This document shows positions 24,994 to 33,708 of a DNA stretch of 64,000 nucleotides, piece by piece. Numbering within the stretch: position 1 is the stretch's first letter; each line of letters opens with the position of its first letter. The notes under the pieces are model-generated. The model did no database searches. It saw only the letters and a list, made by a program, of their open reading frames with translations, and was not told the origin of the DNA. Location: contig NC_003062.2 of assembly GCF_000092025.1 (NCBI RefSeq), positions 928,001 through 992,000 on the forward strand. The letters run 5' to 3'. The DNA is from Agrobacterium fabrum str. C58. GTDB taxonomy: Bacteria > Pseudomonadota > Alphaproteobacteria > Rhizobiales > Rhizobiaceae. A program made the position numbers and the translations under genes.

Positions 24994-25874
24994 AGACCCT
25001 GCCAGCTTCCCTTGCCGATCATCTGAAAGCAGATGCGACGACCACCTGCCATTGCTGGCGGGTGACGTTGAAGGATGGCGTCGTGATGGGGTTTACCGAC
25101 CACGACGAGACGCTATCCTTCGGCGGCACATCCTATCTCGCTGCCAGTGGTTTTTCGGCAAGCGACAGCGACAGCGAAACAGGGCTTGGCGCGAGCGCCG
25201 GCGAGGTGGCGGGTGGTTTTTCGAGCGAGGCGATTGCCGAAGACGATCTTGCCGCCGGTCGCTTCGACGGCGCCAAGGTGGAACTTTTCCTCGTCAACTG
25301 GCAGGCGCCGGATGAGCATGTGCTGCTGAGCCTGCGCGAGATCGGCGAGGTGACGCGGGCGGGCGGGGCCTTCCGCGCCGAGTTGCGCAGCATTGCTCAT
25401 CGCCTTGGCCAACCGCAGGGCAGGAGCTATGGGCGGCGCTGCGATGCCGCGCTGGGTGACGGGCGTTGCGGTGTTGATCTCACACGGTTCACCGGCCATG
25501 GCAGCGTGGCGGCGGTGGATGTTTCGGGCAAACTGCGGGTCTCCGGGCTCGATGCTTTTGCCGAGGGTTTCTTCAGCCGGGGCAAGCTCGGATTTTTGAC
25601 CGGCAGTCTCGCCGGCAAGGCTTTCGACCTCGACGGCCACGAGCGGCGTGACGGCGGCGTGCTTCTTTCCTTCTGGCTGACACCGGACCGGATGCCGTCG
25701 CCGGGAGACCGCTTTTCGGTGACTGCCGGCTGCGACAAGAGTTTCGCCACCTGCAAGGCGAAGTTCGGCAATCACCTGAATTTTAGGGGCTTTCCGCATC
25801 TTCCGGGAGCGGATTTTGCCTATTCCTACGCAAGCGGCGGCCAGAGCCACGACGGCGGAGTGCTGTTTCCATGA
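24990..25874 (+). CDS. GTA tail hub protein (DUF2163, gp13)
   Basis: A 294-aa DUF2163 protein. The N-terminal part (C-W-R-V-T-L-K-D-G-V-V-M-G-F-T-D-H-D) and the C-terminal part with Cys residues (C-D-K-S-F-A-T-C-K-A-K-F-G-N, plus R-R-C-D-A-A-L-G-D-G-R-C-G-V) are family hallmarks. In RcGTA the homologue forms the hub and holds an iron-sulfur site through such cysteines. It overlaps gp12 and gp14 by ATGA junctions. Confidence 0.95.
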   Translation: MKTLPASLADHLKADATTTCHCWRVTLKDGVVMGFTDHDETLSFGGTSYLAASGFSASDSDSETGLGASAGEVAGGFSSEAIAEDDLAAGRFDGAKVELFLVNWQAPDEHVLLSLREIGEVTRAGGAFRAELRSIAHRLGQPQGRSYGRRCDAALGDGRCGVDLTRFTGHGSVAAVDVSGKLRVSGLDAFAEGFFSRGKLGFLTGSLAGKAFDLDGHERRDGGVLLSFWLTPDRMPSPGDRFSVTAGCDKSFATCKAKFGNHLNFRGFPHLPGADFAYSYASGGQSHDGGVLFP

Positions 25875-26305
25875 GCGATACGGCACAAAAAGTGCTGGCG
25901 ATGGCCGAAAGCTGGATCGGCACGCCCTACAGGCACCAGGCCTCGTTGTCGGGTGTCGGCTGCGATTGCCTCGGCCTCATCCGCGGCATCTGGCGCGGCC
26001 TTTACGGGCACGAACCGGAATTGCCGCCGCCCTATGCGCCTGATTGGGCCGAACGCGGCGGAGAGGACCGGCTGATGGCGGCGGCGAAGCGCCATTTTCT
26101 GACGGTGCCGGGCATGGAAGAGGCGCAGCCCGGAGACCTGCTGCTGTTTCGCTGGCGCGCCGATGCGGCGGCGAAACATCTCGGCATCCTCGCCGGGCCG
26201 GAGCATTTCATCCATGCCTATGAGCAGGCCGCGGTGGTGCGGTCGGCGCTGGTGCCGGGCTGGAAACGGCGCATTGCCGGGACTTTTCGTTTTCCCGATC
26301 CCTGA
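25871..26305 (+). CDS. GTA NlpC/P60 cell-wall peptidase (gp14)
   Basis: A 144-aa papain-like peptidase that opens peptidoglycan at the recipient cell. The catalytic Cys33 sits in G-C-D-C-L-G-L-I-R-G, and His103 in A-K-H-L-G-I-L, with His115 following; both are intact. It is coupled to gp13 by an ATGA overlap. Confidence 0.95.
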   Translation: MSDTAQKVLAMAESWIGTPYRHQASLSGVGCDCLGLIRGIWRGLYGHEPELPPPYAPDWAERGGEDRLMAAAKRHFLTVPGMEEAQPGDLLLFRWRADAAAKHLGILAGPEHFIHAYEQAAVVRSALVPGWKRRIAGTFRFPDP

Positions 26306-26322
26306 CATTTTTCGAGGCGAAC

Positions 26323-29300
26323 ATGGCGACAATCGTTTTTCAGGCGGCGGGCGCGGCGCTCGGCGGCATTTTTGGCCCCGTGGGCGCCATCATCGGCCGG
26401 GCGGCGGGGGCGCTGGCCGGCAATGCCGTCGACCGTGCGCTGCTTTCGGACGGCCGCACGGTAGCAGGTGCGCGGCTTTCGACTGCGCGGATACCCGGTG
26501 CGGATGAGGGCGCTGCTATCAACCGGCTTTATGGCACCGCAAGGATTGGCGGCACGCTCATCTGGGCTACTCGTTTCGACGAAAGTGTCGAGGTGCAGCG
26601 GCGTGGCGGCAAGGGCAATCGCGGCCCAAAGGTGGAGAGCTTCCGTTATTTCGCCAATCTTGCCATCGGCCTCTGTGAAGGCGAGGCGGCCCTGGTGCGG
26701 CGTATCTGGGCCGATGGACGTGAAGTTGATCTCACCGGCGTCGAAATGCGCTTTTATCCCGGCAGCGAGACACAATTGCCCGATCCGCTGATCGAGGCGA
26801 GACAGGGCACAGGAAACACGCCGGCCTTTCGCGGACTGGCCTATGCGGTCTTCGAACGTCTGCCGCTTGAGAGCTATGGCAATCGTATTCCGCTGATGCA
26901 GTTCGAAGTCGTGCGGCCGGTCGGAAAGCTCGAACGCCAGATCCGCGCCATCACCGTCATTCCCGGCGCGACCGAACACGGTTATGCCACCACGCAGGTC
27001 AGCGAGCGCACGGGCATCGGCCAGAGCCGCATCATGAACCGCAATAATCTCACCGCCGCGACCGACTGGCAGGCGGCGATCGACGAATTGCAGGCGCTTT
27101 GCCCCAATCTCAAAAGCGTGGCGCTGGTGGTGAGCTGGTTCGGCACGGATATGCGGGCGGGGGAGTGCCGCATTCTGCCGGGCGTGGAGGTGGCAGGCCG
27201 CGATGGGGAAACCACGCCCTGGTCCGTCGCCGGTCTTTCGCGCGGTGACGCGCATCTGGTGAGCCATCACGGTGCCGGCCCAGCCTATGGCGGCACGCCT
27301 GACGATGCCAGCGTGTTGCAGGCCATCGCCGATCTCAAGGCCCGGGGCCTGCGGGTCTGCCTTTATCCTTTCGTGATGATGGATGTGCCCGCCGGCAACG
27401 GCCTGCCTGACCCCTATGGCGATCGCGAGCAGGCCGCCTATGGCTGGCGTGGCCGCGTCACCGGTTTTCCCGCACCCGGCAAAGCCGGTTCCCCGGACCG
27501 TAGTGCGGCTGCGCGGGCACAGGTTTCCGCCTTCTGCAACCGTGAGGACGGTTACCGCCGCATGGTGCTGCACTATGCGGCGCTTGCGGCGCGGGCGGGC
27601 GGGGTGGACGCTTTCCTGATCGGCTCGGAACTGCGCGGGCTCACCGCCCTCCGTGACCAGAACGATGCCTTTCCCTTCGTCGAGGAACTGGTGCGGCTGG
27701 CACGCGATGTGCGCAGCATCGTCGGACCGGCGACGAAGCTCACCTATGCGGCGGACTGGAGCGAATATTTCGGCCACCAGCCCGCGGACGGTTCGGGCGA
27801 CGTGTTTTTCCACCTCGATCCGCTCTGGGCGAGCCCTGACATCGACGCCATCGGCATCGACAATTACATGCCGCTTTCCGACTGGCGTGACGAGGATGCC
27901 GCCAATGGCAATCCCGATGGCATGACCGGCCCCGATGATGCGAGCGCGTTTCGCCGTGCCATCACGGCAGGCGAGGGTTTCGACTGGTATTATGCCAGCG
28001 ATGCCGACCGCGCGGCGCGGCGCCGCACACCCATAACGGATGGGCTGAAAGGCAAGCCGTGGGTGTTCCGTTACAAGGACCTTCGCAACTGGTGGGGCAA
28101 CCTGCATTATGAACGGGTGCGCGGTGTGGAGAAATCCGTACCCACCGCATGGGTGCCGGGCACCAAGCCGATCTGGTTCACCGAACTCGGCTGCCCGGCG
28201 GTGGACAAGAGCGCGACGCGCCCCAATGTCTTTCCCGATCCGAAATCGGCGGAAAACGCCTTTCCCTATTTTTCCCGCCGCAGCCGTGCCGACAGCCAGC
28301 AGCGACGGTTTCTGGAAGCGCATCTCGATCACTGGGGCGAGGGCGAGACGGCGATGGTGGATAAAGGCCGGGTCTATCTCTGGACCTGGGATGCGCGGCC
28401 TTTTCCCGCCTTTCCGCAGAACGGCGCGGTCTGGAGCGATGGCGCGAACTGGCGCACCGGCCACTGGCTGAACGGCCGGCTGGGCACGGCCACACTCGCC
28501 GACACCATCGCCGCCATCCTGACCGATCACGGCTTTTCCGCCTTCGACGTCTCGGCGGTCAGCGGCGATCTGACAGGTTATGTGCAGGGTGACATAACCT
28601 CGGCCCGCAACCTGTTGGAGCCGCTGATGGCGGCGTTCCAGGTGGATGTGGCGGAGGATGGCGGAACCCTGCGCTTCCGCTCCCGCAATACGGCAGTCAT
28701 GCTCGTCCGCGATATCGCCGTGCTGGCGGATATCGAGGACGAGCCGCTCTGGTCTGAAAATCGCGGCCATGACAGCGATTTCGCGGCGGAAGCTGTCTTG
28801 ACCTCGTTTAATCCGGCACTCGATTATGAGCAGGCGAGCGCCCGTTCCCGCCGCATCGACAATGCCGGCAGCCGGTTGCTGCGGCTCGATCTCAACGCTG
28901 CCTTGCCGGCGGAAACGGCGGAAGCGGCCGTGGAGGCGCTGCTGCGTGACAACCGCCAGGCGCGACGCAGCCTGCGTTTCGCCCTGCCGCCATCCGATAT
29001 CACGCTTGAACCCGGCGATTGCATCCGCCTTTCGGAGGGTGTCTTTCCGCAGGCGCCGGCCGGGCGGTTTCTGGTCAGCCGCATCGAGGACGGCGCGGTG
29101 CGGCAGGTGGAGGCGCGGGCCTTTTCCCCGGCCTTTTCAGCCGCCGCCGGCGGTGCGGAGGAGCGGCGTAGTGCCGGCGCAAGCGGCGCCGAAGGTTTCG
29201 CCCCGGAGGTGCTGTTTCTCGATCTGCCGTATTACGATGGCGCTGCGCCGGAACAATCGGCGCGGATTGCCTCCTTCGCAAAACCCTGGCGGCCCATCGT

Positions 29301-30123
29301 CGTGTCTTCATCATCAGGCACGGAAGGATATCGCCAGCGCGTGCTGCTTGACCGGGCCGCGATGATCGGGGCGCTTGCGCAGCCGCTGGTAGGGGGGGCC
29401 TCCGGGCGGTTTGACCGCAAGAACACCATTCTGATCGATCTGCCCGCCGGTGAAGTATCGTCAGCCGCAGAGCTTTCGGTGCTGAATGGCGAGAACCGTC
29501 TCGCCATCAAGGCCGCAAACGGCGTTTGGGAAATTGTCGCCTTCGCAAAGGCCGAGGAAATCGCACCCTCGCGCTGGCGGCTCTCTTCGCTCCTGCGGGG
29601 TCTTGCCGGCACGGAGGATGCGCTTGCCGCAGGCGCGCCGAAGGGGGCTCCGGTGGTGGTTCTCGATGCGGCGGTGCAGCCGCTCGGTCTTGCCGCAAAC
29701 GAGCGCGGGCGACGGCTGAACTGGATTGCGGAAGCGGCGGGCATGGCGGGTGCACCGGCCGGGCCTTTTGCCTTTGAGGGCGGCGTGCGGGCGCAGACCC
29801 CGCTTGCGCCGGTGCATCTTTCCGGTAAGCGCCGGCGGGACGGCATTCTCCTCCAATGGAAGCGTCGAGGTCGCGTGGAGGCCGATGGCTGGGATGCGAG
29901 CGACATTCCGCTCGACGAGCCTTTCGAGCTTTATCGCGTCGAGGTGCTGGACAGCGGAACCGTGCGCCGTGCGGTGGAGGTGCCGGAACCCTTCTGGCTC
30001 TACCCCGCAGGGGACGAACTCACAGATTTCCCGCAGCTACGGGATCACATTTCCGTGCGTGTCCGCCAGCTGGGCCGCGCGGTGCCGCTGGGGGTGGTGT
30101 CTCAGGCCCTTCTCCCGCTCTGA
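26323..30123 (+). CDS. GTA tail tip/host specificity protein (gp15, megatron)
   Basis: At 1266 aa, the largest protein of the cluster. N-terminal hydrophobic Gly/Ala segment (residues 5-45), then a TIM-barrel-like domain (about 230-620; G-L-R-V-C-L-Y-P-F-V-M-M-D-V-P and I-G-I-D-N-Y-M-P-L-S-D-W), a phage-tail_3-type domain (about 700-900), and Fn3-like beta modules at the end. It builds the central needle of the tail tip and contacts the recipient surface. Length is close to RcGTA g15, with no frameshift visible. Confidence 0.95.
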   Translation: MATIVFQAAGAALGGIFGPVGAIIGRAAGALAGNAVDRALLSDGRTVAGARLSTARIPGADEGAAINRLYGTARIGGTLIWATRFDESVEVQRRGGKGNRGPKVESFRYFANLAIGLCEGEAALVRRIWADGREVDLTGVEMRFYPGSETQLPDPLIEARQGTGNTPAFRGLAYAVFERLPLESYGNRIPLMQFEVVRPVGKLERQIRAITVIPGATEHGYATTQVSERTGIGQSRIMNRNNLTAATDWQAAIDELQALCPNLKSVALVVSWFGTDMRAGECRILPGVEVAGRDGETTPWSVAGLSRGDAHLVSHHGAGPAYGGTPDDASVLQAIADLKARGLRVCLYPFVMMDVPAGNGLPDPYGDREQAAYGWRGRVTGFPAPGKAGSPDRSAAARAQVSAFCNREDGYRRMVLHYAALAARAGGVDAFLIGSELRGLTALRDQNDAFPFVEELVRLARDVRSIVGPATKLTYAADWSEYFGHQPADGSGDVFFHLDPLWASPDIDAIGIDNYMPLSDWRDEDAANGNPDGMTGPDDASAFRRAITAGEGFDWYYASDADRAARRRTPITDGLKGKPWVFRYKDLRNWWGNLHYERVRGVEKSVPTAWVPGTKPIWFTELGCPAVDKSATRPNVFPDPKSAENAFPYFSRRSRADSQQRRFLEAHLDHWGEGETAMVDKGRVYLWTWDARPFPAFPQNGAVWSDGANWRTGHWLNGRLGTATLADTIAAILTDHGFSAFDVSAVSGDLTGYVQGDITSARNLLEPLMAAFQVDVAEDGGTLRFRSRNTAVMLVRDIAVLADIEDEPLWSENRGHDSDFAAEAVLTSFNPALDYEQASARSRRIDNAGSRLLRLDLNAALPAETAEAAVEALLRDNRQARRSLRFALPPSDITLEPGDCIRLSEGVFPQAPAGRFLVSRIEDGAVRQVEARAFSPAFSAAAGGAEERRSAGASGAEGFAPEVLFLDLPYYDGAAPEQSARIASFAKPWRPIVVSSSSGTEGYRQRVLLDRAAMIGALAQPLVGGASGRFDRKNTILIDLPAGEVSSAAELSVLNGENRLAIKAANGVWEIVAFAKAEEIAPSRWRLSSLLRGLAGTEDALAAGAPKGAPVVVLDAAVQPLGLAANERGRRLNWIAEAAGMAGAPAGPFAFEGGVRAQTPLAPVHLSGKRRRDGILLQWKRRGRVEADGWDASDIPLDEPFELYRVEVLDSGTVRRAVEVPEPFWLYPAGDELTDFPQLRDHISVRVRQLGRAVPLGVVSQALLPL

Positions 30124-30157
30124 CATGTGCCTGAAAAACAACGCAAAGGACGAGATT

Positions 30158-30364
30158 ATGGACAGTACCAAAGCATGGTATCAATCCCGCACGATCTGGG
30201 GCGCGCTGATCGCGGTTTTCGCACCGCTTTTCAGCATTGCCGGCTTCGATCTGCCCGCTGGCCTGCACGGGGAGCTCGCTGAAGGGCTGGTGACGGTTGC
30301 GGGCGGAATCGGCGGTCTGATCGCACTTTACGGCCGCCTTTCGGCGACCCGCTCCATCCGCTGA
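30158..30364 (+). CDS. Small holin-like membrane protein at GTA end
   Basis: A 68-aa protein with two hydrophobic helices (about residues 13-30 and 42-62) around a short polar turn, and charged ends. It directly follows gp15 with AAAGGACGAG before ATG 30158. Size and topology match phage holins; a lysis role with the endolysin at 14423 is inferred from position only. Confidence 0.6.
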   Translation: MDSTKAWYQSRTIWGALIAVFAPLFSIAGFDLPAGLHGELAEGLVTVAGGIGGLIALYGRLSATRSIR

Positions 30365-30503
30365 CGGGGCTCACGAAAACGCCGCTCCCGCCACGCATTG
30401 CGGCGGCGGGCCCGGCATTCATTTGCCATTCAGACGCTTTGCGCTACATATTCGCTCACACTAGGGTTCGAGACGCACCCGGTTTTTTGCGGAAGTTTGT
30501 AGA

Positions 30504-30758
30504 ATGGCATCACCTCTCATCATCGCGACGCTTGCAGCCGGGCTTTCCGGTTTCACGGCGCCCGAGGCTGATCTGCAGGGCCACTACATTCTGGCTGCCA
30601 GCGATTGCGGCGCAGCCGTCGCCCGCGTGGTGCGCGAAACCGGTGGTCAGCTGCTTTCGGTCTATCCTTCCGGCGATGGTCAGTCCTGTGTCGTTACCGT
30701 TCTCGTCCAGGGGAATGGCGAACGTCCGCGCAAGGTGACGATGCGCGTGCCGATGTAG
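30504..30758 (+). CDS. feuN: FeuN-like periplasmic modulator of FeuPQ
   Basis: An 84-aa exported protein (signal-like segment residues 4-17) with two Cys (D-C-G-A, S-C-V-V) that could form a disulfide. It lies directly upstream of a FeuP/FeuQ pair. In Sinorhizobium meliloti a small periplasmic protein encoded at the same place, FeuN, restrains the FeuQ kinase. Size and context agree; the assignment rests mostly on synteny. Confidence 0.72.
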   Translation: MASPLIIATLAAGLSGFTAPEADLQGHYILAASDCGAAVARVVRETGGQLLSVYPSGDGQSCVVTVLVQGNGERPRKVTMRVPM

Positions 30759-30851
30759 CTTGCCCGCATCGCCGAAATATCGGAAAACAACCCGACACAT
30801 GTAGCATGACCGGCCACCTGCGTGGGCCGGGACGGAAGGAAAGGGCGGACA

Positions 30852-31523
30852 ATGCGTATTCTCGTTGTTGAGGACGATGCCAATCTCAATCGTCAGCTGA
30901 CCGACGCCCTGAAAGAGGCCGGTTATGTCGTCGATCAGGCATTCGACGGCGAAGAGGGGCATTACCTCGGCGACACCGAGCCCTATGACGCCATCGTCCT
31001 CGATATCGGCCTGCCGCAACTGGATGGCATTACCGTCGTTGAAAAATGGCGTGCCGCCGGCAAGGCCATGCCGGTCCTCATCCTTACCGCCCGCGACCGC
31101 TGGAGCGACAAGGTGGCGGGCATCGATGCCGGTGCCGATGACTACGTGACCAAGCCTTTCCATGTCGAAGAAGTGCTTGCCCGCGTGCGCGCGCTCATCC
31201 GCCGCGCCGCTGGCCATGCCTCTTCCGAACTGGTCTGCGGCCCGGTCCGGCTCGACACCAAATCCTCCAAGGCGACCGTCAACGGCACGACGCTGAAACT
31301 CACCTCGCATGAGTTCCGGCTCCTGTCCTATCTCATGCATCACATGGGCGAGGTCGTTTCGCGCACGGAGCTGGTCGAACATATGTACGATCAGGATTTC
31401 GACCGCGATTCCAACACGATCGAGGTGTTTGTCGGACGTTTGCGCAAGAAGATCGGAGTTGATCTGATCGAGACGATCCGCGGTCTCGGTTACCGGATGC
31501 AAGCGCCGGCAGATGCGAAGTAA
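30852..31523 (+). CDS. feuP: FeuP response regulator (OmpR family)
   Basis: A 223-aa regulator. The receiver domain has Asp8/Asp9, phospho-acceptor Asp51 (V-L-D-I-G-L-P) and Lys101 (V-T-K-P-F); the C-terminal winged helix (about 130-220) ends in I-R-G-L-G-Y-R-M. FeuP activates genes for periplasmic beta-glucan export in S. meliloti; that role is inherited from the family here. GGAAGGAAAGG precedes ATG 30852. The stop overlaps the kinase start. Confidence 0.9.
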   Translation: MRILVVEDDANLNRQLTDALKEAGYVVDQAFDGEEGHYLGDTEPYDAIVLDIGLPQLDGITVVEKWRAAGKAMPVLILTARDRWSDKVAGIDAGADDYVTKPFHVEEVLARVRALIRRAAGHASSELVCGPVRLDTKSSKATVNGTTLKLTSHEFRLLSYLMHHMGEVVSRTELVEHMYDQDFDRDSNTIEVFVGRLRKKIGVDLIETIRGLGYRMQAPADAK

Positions 31524-32913
31524 CTCTCTCACCGCCCGCGTTCTGCTGCTCGCCTCTGCCTGGTCGGCGCTGGCGCTTGTCGTGATCGCCGTCGTGATTT
31601 CGACGCTTTACCGCCAGGGCGTGGAGCGCAGCTTCACCGATCTTCTGCGGGCGCAGCTCTATAACGTCATCAACTCAGTGACGATTTCCAACGAAAATAC
31701 GCTGGCCGGCAGCCCGCAGCTTGGCGATCTCCGGTTCTCGCAGCCGGATACCGGCTGGTACTGGGTGGTGGAGCCGCTCGGTAATTTCCAGACCGCGCCG
31801 CTGGTGTCCTCCTCGCTCGGTGTCTCGACGCTGCCGGTGCCGAGCATTATCGATGCTCCCTTCGACAACAGATACGAGCGATTTTATGCCGTGACCGACG
31901 AGGCCGGCAATCAGGTGCGCGTGGCGGAAACGGAAGTCGTGCTGGATGGCGAAGGCCGGGCCGCGCGTTTTCGTGTTTCCGGCAATCTGAACGTCGTGGA
32001 AGACGATGTGCGCGACTTCTCCAACAGCCTTTATCTGGCGCTTGCCGTCTTCGGTGTCGGCAGTCTGGTCGTCAACGGTCTTGCCATTCTCTACAGTCTG
32101 CGGCCTCTCGATCAGGCCCGCCGGGCACTCGGCAAGATCAGAGGCGGGGAGGCGGAAAGCCTCGAAGGCGAATTCCCGCGCGAAATCCAGCCGCTCGCCA
32201 ATGAGGTCAATGCGCTGATCGACAGCAATCGCCGCCTTGTGGAGCGCGCCCGCATGCAGGTCGGCAATCTCGCGCATTCGCTGAAAACGCCGATCGCCGT
32301 ACTCCTCAACGAGGCCCGCACGCTGGAACCGCAACATGGTGATCTGGTGCGGGCGCAGGCGGATGCCATGCAGGCGCAGGTGCAATCCTATCTCTCCCGC
32401 GCCCGCATTGCCGCCCAGCGCGGCTCGATCCTTGCCCGCGTGGAAGCGGAGCCGGCGCTGGAACGGCTGGTGCGGGTGATGCGCCGCCTGAACCCCGACA
32501 AGCAGTTCGTGCTGAATTTCGAACAGCCGGGCGCGGTGCTCGGGATGGAACAGCAGGATCTCGAAGAGGTCGTCGGCAATCTCCTGGAAAATGCGGCGCG
32601 TTTTGCCGAAACCAGAGTGGTCGTCACGCTTGCCACCGGCACGCATCCTTCTTCCGACGCCGAAATCGGCCGCCGCTCCTGGGTGGAGCTGACCGTGGAG
32701 GACGACGGCCCGGGGCTGGAGCCGGGACAGATCAGCGAAGCGATGAAACGCGGCCGCCGGCTGGACGAGAGCCGGCCGGGCACGGGCCTCGGCCTGTCGA
32801 TCGTTTCTGAAGTGGTGTCTGAATACCACGGTCGCTTTTCGCTGTCGCGCAGCGCCATTGGCGGCCTGAAGGCCGATCTGATTTTGCCGGGTCTTTCGAA
32901 AGAGCTTGCGTGA
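31513..32913 (+). CDS. feuQ: FeuQ sensor histidine kinase
   Basis: A 466-aa inner-membrane kinase: helix at residues 8-31, a periplasmic sensor (about 32-170), a second helix at about 172-195, then kinase. His255 in N-L-A-H-S-L-K-T-P-I is the phosphorylation site; N-L-L-E-N-A-A, D-D-G-P-G-L and G-T-G-L-G-L-S-I are the N, G1 and G2 boxes. It overlaps feuP by 11 bases. The FeuN product would act on its periplasmic part. Confidence 0.9.
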   Translation: MRSNSLTARVLLLASAWSALALVVIAVVISTLYRQGVERSFTDLLRAQLYNVINSVTISNENTLAGSPQLGDLRFSQPDTGWYWVVEPLGNFQTAPLVSSSLGVSTLPVPSIIDAPFDNRYERFYAVTDEAGNQVRVAETEVVLDGEGRAARFRVSGNLNVVEDDVRDFSNSLYLALAVFGVGSLVVNGLAILYSLRPLDQARRALGKIRGGEAESLEGEFPREIQPLANEVNALIDSNRRLVERARMQVGNLAHSLKTPIAVLLNEARTLEPQHGDLVRAQADAMQAQVQSYLSRARIAAQRGSILARVEAEPALERLVRVMRRLNPDKQFVLNFEQPGAVLGMEQQDLEEVVGNLLENAARFAETRVVVTLATGTHPSSDAEIGRRSWVELTVEDDGPGLEPGQISEAMKRGRRLDESRPGTGLGLSIVSEVVSEYHGRFSLSRSAIGGLKADLILPGLSKELA

Positions 32914-32950
32914 GCCGCGAAAAAAGGCAAGAAATTCAATACCGGTACAT

Positions 32951-33055
32951 GACAGCGTTTCCAGGGAAAGTGGACCCCGGTTTCCCGTCAGGAAATGCGG
33001 AAGAACAAAAATCTAGCGTGTTTTCACGGTTCGAAGAACAGCGAAAATGCTCTAG
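32951..33055. repeat. RIME-like palindromic repeat, copy B2
   Basis: GCGTTTCC...GGAAATGC core with a second hairpin made of CTAGCGTGTTTTC and GAAAATGCTCTAG. Same family as 3414 and 58621. It fills the gap between feuQ and the lipoprotein gene. Confidence 0.7.
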
Positions 33056-33120
33056 GTGCAATGCGATAGGAAAGAGGACAGGGTTTGGTTGACGTGTATG
33101 ATGGCTGTCGCTCCGTGACG

Positions 33121-33549
33121 ATGCGTTCGCTGGTGTCACGCCCGGCACTTCTCTCGATCCTGTGCGTATCGATGCTGAGCGCCTGCACCACCACGGGCAC
33201 CCGCCCGGCTGGCGGTAGCCTGTTTGGCCGTTCGGCCCAGCCTTCCACGCCTTTCCTTGCCAATCTGCAAGGTGGCATCGTCGGGAAAAGCGGCGTGGAG
33301 CTCGACAGGGGCGACCAGACCAAGGCGCTGGAGGCGGAATACAAGGCGCTGGAAACGGCCCCGGTTGGCACGCCTGTTATCTGGACCGGCGATGACGTCA
33401 AGGGTCAGGTGGTCGCCAATGCGCCCTATCAGGTCGGCAACCAGAACTGCCGGCAATATTCCCATACCCTCACTGTCGACGGGCGCGACACCAGGGTGCG
33501 CGGCGCGGCCTGCCGCAATGACGACGGAAGCTGGTCTCCGCTGATCTGA
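33121..33549 (+). CDS. Outer-membrane-type lipoprotein
   Basis: About 142 aa with a lipoprotein signal ending L-S-A-C, lipidated Cys at residue 22. The mature part has G-G-I-V-G-K-S-G-V-E-L-D-R-G-D and a late C-R-Q-Y...A-A-C-R-N-D-D-G-S-W region, as in the 17-kDa surface-antigen-like proteins of alphaproteobacteria. ATG 33121 gives a clean signal; GTG 33094 would add 9 residues after a better ribosome binding site. Structural envelope role likely. Confidence 0.75.
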   Translation: MRSLVSRPALLSILCVSMLSACTTTGTRPAGGSLFGRSAQPSTPFLANLQGGIVGKSGVELDRGDQTKALEAEYKALETAPVGTPVIWTGDDVKGQVVANAPYQVGNQNCRQYSHTLTVDGRDTRVRGAACRNDDGSWSPLI

Positions 33550-33554
33550 TCAGT

Positions 33555-33568
33555 TTGACGTAAATCAA
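33555..33568. promoter_or_regulatory. FNR/FixK-type box before ccmIEFH
   Basis: TTGAC-GTAA-ATCAA matches the anaerobox TTGAT-N4-ATCAA with one change, a variant common in rhizobial FixK/FnrN targets. It lies 140 bases upstream of the ccmI ATG. Low-oxygen induction of cytochrome c maturation would make sense, as cbb3 oxidase needs c-type hemes. Confidence 0.5.
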
Positions 33569-33708
33569 GGTCACGGGCCTTCCGCGGTGACAGGAAGAGG
33601 CACGGCGGAACAGCGAAACGCGATCTGCGGTGCGGCGTGATGTCTCAAATTCACGTCATCCCCGCGCTTCGTGTTTCCATGTGCCACGCATTCGAGTAAT
33701 TGAGCCTT

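Noticed and set aside
26218..28770. 850-codon open frame on the minus strand
   Set aside because: Lies opposite the gp15 gene, whose protein has clear family motifs. The antisense composition is typical of a shadow.
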